From NCBI GenBank assembly GCA_018224415.1, contig JAGTUZ010000231.1, positions 1 to 11,891 on the forward strand: a stretch of 11,891 nt of DNA. Reading direction: 5' to 3'. Both the position numbers and the translations under genes were made by a program. The notes under the pieces were generated by a model, which ran no database searches, was not told the origin of the DNA, and worked only from the letters and a program-made list of their open reading frames with translations. Source of the stretch: Bacteroidota bacterium. GTDB lineage: Bacteria; Bacteroidota; Ignavibacteria; SZUA-365. Below are positions 6,886 through 11,891 of this stretch, piece after piece. How positions within the stretch are numbered: position 1 is the stretch's first letter; each line of letters begins with the position of its first letter.

Positions 6886-6926
6886 CTGAAAACAGAAACG
6901 GCTGTCCCGCCGGGCGGAACAGCCGT
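6886..6926 (-). terminator. Minus-strand terminator hairpin (second of the cluster)
   Basis: Arms ACGGCTGT (6898-6905) and ACAGCCGT (6919-6926) pair over 8 bp. After a single mismatch three further pairs (CCG/CGG) close a 5-base loop. On the minus strand the stem exits into TTTCTGTTTTC, a T-rich tail, so it would stop transcription coming from the 7185-9416 gene before it reaches the kinase promoter. In the plus direction no T tract follows. Confidence 0.65.
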
Positions 6927-6951
6927 CTGAGGCCGACATGCGGCGCTCAGA
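6926..6951. repeat. Imperfect hairpin between the two terminators
   Basis: TCTGAG (6926-6931) pairs with CTCAGA (6946-6951), and GCC pairs with GGC inside after a one-base bulge, around a 7-base loop. It fills the space between the two terminator hairpins, giving three stem-loops almost back to back. It may be part of a compound termination region. Confidence 0.4.
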
Positions 6952-6966
6952 AATCGAAGAGATCAC

Positions 6967-7003
6967 AAAAAAGCGGCGCGCCGAAGTTCCTTCGGCGCGC
7001 CGC
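6967..7003 (-). terminator. Strong rho-independent terminator, minus strand
   Basis: A perfect 14-bp GC-rich stem, GCGGCGCGCCGAAG (6973-6986) and CTTCGGCGCGCCGC (6990-7003), with a 3-base loop. On the minus strand it runs straight into six T (complement of 6967-6972). This is a classical intrinsic terminator for the cupredoxin/T9SS gene, which ends 182 bases upstream at 7185. Confidence 0.9.
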
Positions 7004-7184
7004 CCTGTGCATGCGGGATTGGACCTGGGCCTTCGGATCCGTTCCCGGCAGTGAGGACATCGCCTTCGTGGATGAGGAAGGGCGCGGCCTCACGTTCGTG
7101 GATGAGAGAGAGTCGGAGCGGTATCGCCCCGTGGATGAAAACAGTATTCAGGCGCTCATGAGCGGCCGCGGAGCAGGTGCGTCA
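7004..7184. other. Untranslated tail between the cupredoxin gene and its terminator
   Basis: These 181 bases hold no convincing gene on either strand. The only ATG near the start of the minus-strand reading gives a three-codon ORF, and the plus-strand frame continues as an antisense shadow of the neighbouring gene. It contains the three TTCGTGGATGA-type repeats listed separately and a perfect 12-bp palindrome, CGCTCATGAGCG, at 7153-7164. It is unusually long for a 3' untranslated region. Confidence 0.4.
7065..7138. repeat. Three short direct repeats CGTGGATGA, spaced 30 and 33 bp
   Basis: CGTGGATGA occurs at 7067-7075, 7097-7105 and 7130-7138; the first two copies extend to TTCGTGGATGA. Both spacings are multiples of three, and the plus-strand reading is VDE-type (FVDEEGR, FVDERES, PVDENS). 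That could mean a decayed protein repeat, or binding sites in a transcript or in DNA. The units between the motifs are not clearly alike. Confidence 0.45.
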
Positions 7185-9416
7185 TCATTCGATGGCGAGG
7201 CGGGAATGTACCGCCGTGCCTTCCGACCGCAGCCGGAAGAAATAGAGTCCGGGCGCGAGAGAGGCCGTGTTGAAACGGACCGCCGTACTGATGCCCGCCA
7301 TCACGTTCTCGTGGATCGTTGCGATGTGGCGGCCGAGGATGTCGTGGAGAGTCAGAAGCGCGAGGCCTCCTTCCGGCGAACGGAAACGGACCGTGACATC
7401 GCCGGCGGTGGAATGCCGGAGTGGATTCGGCCAGACAGCTTCGATGGCGATGGACCCAGCCGCCGCGGGCGTCCCGAGTTCGGCATGGAGGACAGGAGAG
7501 AGCTCGGTGCTGCCATCCATGTCCTGCTGGCGAAGCCGGTAGTACCAGCTCCCCGCTGCCGGTGGCACGTCGATGTATTCGTACATCGCAGACCGGCTTG
7601 CATCGCCGCGGCTGTCAAGGAATGCCACGGCGGACCAGGGACCCTGCGTCATCCGACTGCGCTCGACCGCGAAGCCACGGCTGTTGATTTCGCGTTCGGT
7701 CTCCCAGCGAATGGCAATCGTGCTGCCATGCACCTCTGCCGAGAGTGTCCGATATTCCACCGGCAGCGGAGAGCCACCGTCGCCGATGGCGAAGGGGGAG
7801 AAGGAGGTGACGCCGGAGACCGCCCGCTGATAGGGATCGCTGCCCGCCGATGCGCCGAGGCTTTGCAGCTGCTGCCAGTCGCTTCCGTCATGATGCGCGA
7901 CGTAGCAGAGGCTGCGGTCGAAGGCCGTCAGTTCATCCCCCGCACTCCATTCAAAGGTCATGCTGGCATTACTGCCGCCCGCGGTTTGTTCGGTGATGAA
8001 CCAGGTCTTGCCAACCACATCGCTTCCGATGGACGTGCCTGCGTTGCCGCCATCGAGCACACCGGCGGCGACACGCACGCCGAAAGCATCGAGGAAGCCG
8101 CCGTTCTGGAGGATCACCGGCGTATAGCTTCCGGCCGTGTTGCCGACCGGGAAAAGCACAACGCCGGTGCGTCCGCCGATGCCGATTCCCTGCAGCCGCA
8201 GTTCGCCGCTGCCGTCGGTGATGATGAATCGCGTCGTGCCGGCCCCGTTGATGTCGGCTGCCGGACCGAGAACGAGATCGGCATTCCCGAGCGAGATCGA
8301 GCCCGCGGAGAGAGTGAGATCCCCGCTGATTTCGAGCGAGCCTGCGAGCGAGAGTCCGCTCACGTTGTTGAGTGTCAGCGTGCCCAGGGCGATGGCGGGC
8401 GCGGAGGAGGGAGGAGTGACGCCGGGCCCGATCACGACAGTGTCGCCGGCGCTCGGTACGGCGCAGGGATTGTCCCAGTTGCCGATGGTGGACCAGTCGC
8501 TGTCGATGTTTCCGGTCCAGGCGAGCGTGGTTGGATCCGCGGGATACACGATCACGCGTTGTGCGGACGACGTCGCCGCGCAGGCGCCATTGGATACTTC
8601 GACCGTGTACTGTCCGGCCACGGTCGCGGTATACGATGCGCCGCCCGCTCCGGTGATCACGCTGCCGTCACGCCGCCAGGTGTAGGTCAGTCCCGCTCCC
8701 GCCGGTGCGTCGAGTTGCACGCTTGATCCTTCGCAGAATGCCGTGGGACCCGCCGGTGTGATCGTGGCGACGGGCACGTCGAGCACGGTCAGGTCGCTGC
8801 CGTTGTCGCTGCCGGTCACCGAGGGATCCGATGACACCACGCGCACGCGATAGCCCGTGCCGGCCGTCACCACTGCGGGGATGGTGGCGCTGATCTGTCC
8901 CGATGACGTTCCGCTCAGCGTACCGATGGTGCGCGGTGTGCCGAAGCCGCCTGTGGCGTCGGACAGCTGCGCGGTGAAGGTGTTGCCCGCGTTGAACGAA
9001 CCGGTAATGGTGAAGGGCACGTTGAACGCGACGCCCTTGCAGTGGCTTGCGGAGGCGATCGTCCCGGTCGAGATCGTGGTACTTGTCACCGTGATCGTGC
9101 CTTTCATGCCCAGCGAGGCGTGCGGGGAGCAGACGTAGTAGTATGTGCCCGTGGCCGTCGGTACAACCGTCCCACCCCCAAAGGGCAGGGAGAATCCTCC
9201 CGCGAGCGGTGTATTGCCGTTGCTGTTCCAGGTCGCCTGGCTCACTTCCACCGCGTTGTGCGTGGTACCCAGGGAGAAGACCACCGTATCGCCGAGATTG
9301 ATGCTCAGCGTGGCCGGGGTGAAGCTCGTGCCGGAATTGCTTATGGTATGTGTCGTCGCGCCGGCCGCGACCGGAAGGCAAAGCGCGCACAAGAGCATGC
9401 TGTATAGGAAGCGCAT
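7185..9416 (-). CDS. Secreted plastocyanin-like cupredoxin with Ig-like modules and T9SS sorting domain
   Basis: An exported 743-aa multidomain protein. A signal peptide covers about residues 1-20 (MRFLYSMLLCALCLPVAAGA). Residues 21-112 are a blue-copper domain with a full type-1 ligand set: H53 (THNAVEV), C96, H99 and M104 in CSPHASLGM (C-x2-H-x4-M spacing, as in plastocyanin). An Ig-like domain follows (about 115-212), then a PKD/Ig-type domain (213-292, with cysteines at 228 and 279), a beta-strand-rich region with repeated LTLNN/LSLAG/LEISG/LTLSAG units (about 295-545), and an Fn3-like segment from 550 (LPVEYRTLSAE...EREINSRGFAVERS). Residues 657-743 form a FlgD-like T9SS type A sorting domain (VWPNPL at its start, ASLAPGLYFFRL near the end). 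The family would be cleaved and anchored at the cell surface or released. Its redox role is inferred from the copper site. A GGAG lies 7 bases before the ATG. It probably forms a single-gene unit with the strong terminator downstream. Confidence 0.9.
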   Translation of the reverse strand: MRFLYSMLLCALCLPVAAGATTHTISNSGTSFTPATLSINLGDTVVFSLGTTHNAVEVSQATWNSNGNTPLAGGFSLPFGGGTVVPTATGTYYYVCSPHASLGMKGTITVTSTTISTGTIASASHCKGVAFNVPFTITGSFNAGNTFTAQLSDATGGFGTPRTIGTLSGTSSGQISATIPAVVTAGTGYRVRVVSSDPSVTGSDNGSDLTVLDVPVATITPAGPTAFCEGSSVQLDAPAGAGLTYTWRRDGSVITGAGGASYTATVAGQYTVEVSNGACAATSSAQRVIVYPADPTTLAWTGNIDSDWSTIGNWDNPCAVPSAGDTVVIGPGVTPPSSAPAIALGTLTLNNVSGLSLAGSLEISGDLTLSAGSISLGNADLVLGPAADINGAGTTRFIITDGSGELRLQGIGIGGRTGVVLFPVGNTAGSYTPVILQNGGFLDAFGVRVAAGVLDGGNAGTSIGSDVVGKTWFITEQTAGGSNASMTFEWSAGDELTAFDRSLCYVAHHDGSDWQQLQSLGASAGSDPYQRAVSGVTSFSPFAIGDGGSPLPVEYRTLSAEVHGSTIAIRWETEREINSRGFAVERSRMTQGPWSAVAFLDSRGDASRSAMYEYIDVPPAAGSWYYRLRQQDMDGSTELSPVLHAELGTPAAAGSIAIEAVWPNPLRHSTAGDVTVRFRSPEGGLALLTLHDILGRHIATIHENVMAGISTAVRFNTASLAPGLYFFRLRSEGTAVHSRLAIE

Positions 9417-9498
9417 AGGGAATCTCCGTCATTCATTCGGTCGAAGGCGAATACACTTCGGTTGATAGGGGAAACTACATTCCCACTGCTAGGATTTC

Positions 9499-9514
9499 TG
9501 TGACAGAGGTCACA
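9499..9514. promoter_or_regulatory. Crp/Fnr-family operator candidate (TGTGA-N6-TCACA)
   Basis: The 16-base palindrome TGTGA (9499-9503), six bases, TCACA (9510-9514) matches the Crp half-site consensus perfectly on both arms; the inner C and G also pair. It lies 83 bases upstream of the cupredoxin start codon and about 245 bases before the subtilisin start. With the weak minus-strand -10 at 9474-9479 its centre would be near -40, a position typical of class II activation. The match is seen; the regulator and its effector are inferred. Confidence 0.55.
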
Positions 9515-9524
9515 CTGCGCGCGG

Positions 9525-9602
9525 TTTTTTTTGAATTTGAAGGATTTTTTTTACCGGACTTCCCCGTTCCGGTTGAAAAATAATCCGGAGATGGTTTTTT
9601 TT
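9525..9602. promoter_or_regulatory. Phased A/T tracts, predicted bent DNA
   Basis: Three runs of exactly eight T (9525-9532, 9545-9552, 9595-9602) and one run of five A (9576-9580) have centres 20, 29.5 and 20.5 bp apart, close to whole turns of the helix. A-tracts in helical phase bend DNA in one direction, so the region between the palindrome and the plus-strand promoter candidate is probably intrinsically curved. The runs are not terminator tails: no GC stem immediately precedes them in either direction. Confidence 0.5.
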
Positions 9603-9611
9603 CGAATACTG

Positions 9612-9641
9612 CTGGCATTTGGCCGCGGGATATGGTAATAT
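9612..9641 (+). promoter_or_regulatory. Weak promoter candidate for the subtilisin gene
   Basis: TAATAT at 9636-9641 resembles a -10 element, and CTGGCA at 9612-9617 matches TTGACA at four of six positions with an 18-bp spacer. Transcription would start near 9648, giving a leader of about 110 bases. A Bacteroidota-type TAnnTTTG element was not found here, so this is only the best available candidate. Confidence 0.28.
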
Positions 9642-9759
9642 TCGCCATAACATTCGCATTTGTCTTCTGCTCCCCGGTATTCCGACCGATCCGAGACTGT
9701 GTCCGGGACAGGTTTGTGTGGGCGAGTCTGGCATGTTCATTTCACAGGAGAAGAGAATC

Positions 9760-11853
9760 ATGAAACGATTTCCCTGGATGATGCTTTTCGCGGTGCTGCT
9801 GTTCGCGGCCTGCAGCGAGCAGCCGTCGGGTCCGGTCGACCAGAACGGCGACGCACTCGGCAAGGCTGCGCCCATGGACCAGTCCGACACCGACATCGAT
9901 CTCAAGGACCGCTACATCGTGGTGTTCAAGAAATCCGTCGGCAACGTCGACCAGGTCGTCGACCAGATGACCCGCGGCAACGGCAGCACGGTGCATTTCC
10001 GCTACCGCCATGCCATCAAGGGCTTCTGCGCAACGATTCCCCCGCAGGCGCTCGAAGGTCTCAGCCGCAATCCGAACGTGGATTATATCGAAGCCGATGG
10101 ACCGGTCTTCGCCAACGGCACGCAGACGCTGCCCAGCAGTGGCTCGCTCTGGGGACTTGACCGCATCGATCAGGCCACGAATACCTACAATTATGTCTAC
10201 AATTATCCCAATGACGCCTCGGAGGTCACCGCCTACATCATCGACACCGGCATCCGCTATGACCATGTGGAATTCGGTAACCGGGCGAGCTTTGGCTACG
10301 ATGCCTTCAACAGCAATGGTGAGGACCAGAACGGTCACGGCACGCATGTTGCCGGTACCGTCGGCGGCGAGAATGTCGGCGTGGCCAAGGCCGTGAGTCT
10401 CGTCTCCGTGCGTGTGCTCGACCGCCGCGGATCGGGAACCATCTCCGGCGTCATCGCCGGTGTGGACTGGGTAAAGAGCAACCACAGCGATCCGGCGGTC
10501 GCGAACATGTCGCTCGGAGGGGGCGCATCCTCCTCGCTCGATCAGGCCGTGGCCAGTGCCGTGTCCGTGGGTGTCACCTTCGTTGTCGCCGCGGGCAATG
10601 ACAACAACGACGCCTGTAACTATTCTCCCGCCCGCGTGCCGAGTGCCATCACCGTTGGCTCGACCACAAACAGCGACGCGCGTTCGTCCTTCTCCAACTA
10701 TGGTACTTGCGTTGACATCTTCGCGCCGGGTTCGAGCATCTATTCGGCCTACAAAAATTCCTCCACCTCCTATTCGACGCTGTCCGGCACTTCCATGGCC
10801 TCGCCGCATGTCGCCGGCGCCGCCGCGCTGTATCTGCATGCGAACCAGGGCGCCACACCCGCCGATGTCGCGACGGCGCTGACGACGTACGCCACCTCCG
10901 GCGTTGTAACCAGTGCAGGCACCATGTCACCGAATCTCCTTCTCAACACCGGCTTCATCGGCGGCGGCGCGCCGTCGGGACCGAACGCTCCGACCGGACT
11001 CAGCGCGACCTACTCGTCGCCGAACATCAATCTTGCGTGGACGGACAATTCCTCCGACGAGACTGACTTTTACATCGAACGCTCGGTGAACGGCGGCAGC
11101 TTCTCCCAGATCGGCACCGTCTCGGCCAACGTCACAACCTACGCCGACGGTTCAACGTTCTCGAACGGTTCCACCTACGCCTACCGTGTCCGCGCCTACA
11201 ATACCAACGGTACCTCCGCGTACACGAACACGGCTTCGGTCACCTTCGCCCCCGACGCGCCGGTCATGAACAGCAATCCGACGGTCAACTCCTCCAGCAG
11301 CATCAGCGTGAGCTGGGGCGACGTCACCGGCGAGACGAACTACGTGGTCGAACGTTCGACGAACAGCGGCAGTGGCTGGGGCAACGCAACGACGCTGTCC
11401 GCGGGCACGACGAGCTACACGTGGACAGGTCTCAACGCCAGCACGACCTATTATTTTCGCGTGAAGGCCTTGAACGCAGGGGGCAGTTCTTCGTACTCCA
11501 ACGTCGTCAACGCCACCACATTGTCAGCACCATCGGGCGAGGCCTACATTTCCGCGGCCACGGCATCATCAACCAACAACGGAAACAAGTGGACCGCGGA
11601 AATCTCCGTGACGGTCATGGACGGTTCCTCCACCGCGACCGGTGGGACGGTTTCGTTCAGTTACAGTGGGGGCGTCTCCGGCAGCGGTTCTGCCAGCATC
11701 AATGCCTCAGGTGTCGCGACCTTCACGGTGTCGAACATTCCCAAGAGCAAGGCGTCGGTGGATTTCTTTGTGACCGGCGTAAGCGGTACCACGAATTCAT
11801 ACAACGCGGCTTCCAACGCGGTCACCTTCCCCGTGACGGCGTACAAGCCGTAA
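9760..11853 (+). CDS. Subtilisin-like serine protease (S8, proteinase K/aqualysin type) lipoprotein with FN3 domains
   Basis: An exported 697-aa endopeptidase. The N-terminus is a lipoprotein signal (MKRFPWMMLF, then FAAC with C18 as the lipidated residue), so anchoring in a membrane is expected. An inhibitor I9 propeptide spans about 51-117. The S8 domain (about 125-395) has the complete triad D162 (YIIDTG), H193 (NGHGTHVAGT) and S345 (LSGTSMASPH), plus the oxyanion N280 (AAGN). Cysteines C286 and C317 sit where aqualysin has a disulfide. Two FN3 domains follow (407-496 and 498-588), then an Ig-like beta domain (589-697). There is no T9SS tail, unlike the divergent neighbour. I place the start at 9760, where AGGAG lies 9 bases upstream and the lipobox is then correctly placed; a frame open from 9619 would bury it. 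Autocatalytic removal of I9 is typical of the family, and if it cuts after about residue 117 the mature enzyme would lose its lipid anchor. No terminator is visible in the remaining 38 bases. Confidence 0.94.
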   Translation: MKRFPWMMLFAVLLFAACSEQPSGPVDQNGDALGKAAPMDQSDTDIDLKDRYIVVFKKSVGNVDQVVDQMTRGNGSTVHFRYRHAIKGFCATIPPQALEGLSRNPNVDYIEADGPVFANGTQTLPSSGSLWGLDRIDQATNTYNYVYNYPNDASEVTAYIIDTGIRYDHVEFGNRASFGYDAFNSNGEDQNGHGTHVAGTVGGENVGVAKAVSLVSVRVLDRRGSGTISGVIAGVDWVKSNHSDPAVANMSLGGGASSSLDQAVASAVSVGVTFVVAAGNDNNDACNYSPARVPSAITVGSTTNSDARSSFSNYGTCVDIFAPGSSIYSAYKNSSTSYSTLSGTSMASPHVAGAAALYLHANQGATPADVATALTTYATSGVVTSAGTMSPNLLLNTGFIGGGAPSGPNAPTGLSATYSSPNINLAWTDNSSDETDFYIERSVNGGSFSQIGTVSANVTTYADGSTFSNGSTYAYRVRAYNTNGTSAYTNTASVTFAPDAPVMNSNPTVNSSSSISVSWGDVTGETNYVVERSTNSGSGWGNATTLSAGTTSYTWTGLNASTTYYFRVKALNAGGSSSYSNVVNATTLSAPSGEAYISAATASSTNNGNKWTAEISVTVMDGSSTATGGTVSFSYSGGVSGSGSASINASGVATFTVSNIPKSKASVDFFVTGVSGTTNSYNAASNAVTFPVTAYKP

Positions 11854-11891
11854 GCGACCGTTCCATTCCAGCTGACACAGGGCCGCCCTCG

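Larger units (their letters stand above)
9417..9759. other. Divergent control region of the cupredoxin and subtilisin genes
   Basis: This 343-bp stretch separates two divergent exported-protein genes and is clearly richer in A/T than the genes. It holds the Crp-like palindrome, the phased A/T tracts and a possible plus-strand promoter (listed separately). CCGG-centred hexamers lie at 9553-9558, 9568-9573 and 9584-9589, the first two forming a 6-bp inverted repeat. A plus-strand frame open from 9619 adds 47 residues upstream of the subtilisin lipoprotein signal; these show no protein-like features and are not taken as coding. For the cupredoxin gene, TGTAGT (9479-9474 on the minus strand) is a weak -10 candidate about 40 bp from the palindrome centre. 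Confidence 0.6.

Noticed and set aside
7065..7138. CRISPR-like array
   Set aside because: Only three 9-base matches with unequal spacing and no conserved 20+ base repeat or cas genes nearby.
6783..8726. Plus-strand open frame of 647 codons
   Set aside because: It is antisense to the cupredoxin/T9SS gene, crosses both terminator hairpins and its translation has no domain or membrane/signal logic. Long antisense frames are expected in GC-rich coding DNA.
9525..9602. T8 runs as intrinsic terminators
   Set aside because: No GC-rich stem directly precedes any run, and no plus-strand gene ends upstream.
9619..9759. 47-residue N-terminal extension of the subtilisin
   Set aside because: It would place the lipoprotein signal in the interior. 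A ribosome binding site precedes the ATG at 9760.
9742..10839. Minus-strand open frame of 365 codons
   Set aside because: Antisense to the subtilisin, whose complete catalytic triad is on the plus strand.
10950..11530. Internal DNA repeat in the subtilisin gene
   Set aside because: The similarity is at protein level between two FN3 domains and has diverged in DNA; it is an ordinary domain repeat.

Overview
The window looks like a chromosomal piece of a GC-rich bacterium of the Bacteroidota/Chlorobiota superphylum (for example an Ignavibacteria-, Kapabacteria- or Rhodothermia-like lineage). The main reason is the C-terminal type IX secretion (T9SS) sorting domain of the 7185-9416 gene. The soluble PAS kinase with an Rcp1-like regulator and the lipoprotein subtilase fit but are not diagnostic. 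The phylum is an inference, and no rRNA, tRNA, mobile element, CRISPR array or prophage gene is visible.

Layout. (1) 1-3663, plus strand: a glycan module. A glycosyltransferase with a long alpha-helical C-terminal extension (5' end cut by the window edge) overlaps a GH130 mannoside-phosphorylase-like gene by 4 bases. Two small membrane proteins follow: a proline-rich one (112 aa) and a 36-aa single-pass peptide. (2) 3664-3821: a convergent gap with two consecutive hairpins, the first a likely terminator. (3) 3822-6687, minus strand: a three-gene phosphorelay operon transcribed as histidine kinase (PAS-PAS-HisKA-HATPase), single-domain response regulator, then receiver-PAS protein. A near-consensus sigma70-type promoter (TTGACA, 17 bp, TACTAT) lies just upstream. 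(4) 6688-7184: about 500 bp without a gene. It holds this promoter, a cluster of three hairpins (two of them minus-strand terminators for the next gene) and a short imperfect repeat. (5) 7185-9416, minus strand: a secreted plastocyanin-like cupredoxin joined to Ig-like/adhesin-type modules and a T9SS tail. (6) 9417-9759: a 343-bp divergent intergenic region with a perfect TGTGA-N6-TCACA palindrome and four roughly helically phased A/T tracts. (7) 9760-11853, plus strand: a proteinase K/aqualysin-type subtilisin with a lipoprotein signal, I9 propeptide, two FN3 domains and a C-terminal Ig-like domain.

How they may work together. The first two genes are probably co-translated and act on mannose-type glycans, one building and the other phosphorolysing. 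The kinase and its two regulators form a cytoplasmic signalling chain with no DNA-binding output, so its effect is probably protein-protein. The two exported proteins share a divergent control region whose palindrome suggests Crp/Fnr-family regulation. No wholly new system is evident. The less ordinary points are the GT extension paired with GH130, the 36-aa membrane peptide, the receiver-PAS protein without an output enzyme, the cupredoxin on a T9SS-exported scaffold, and the architecture of the divergent control region.
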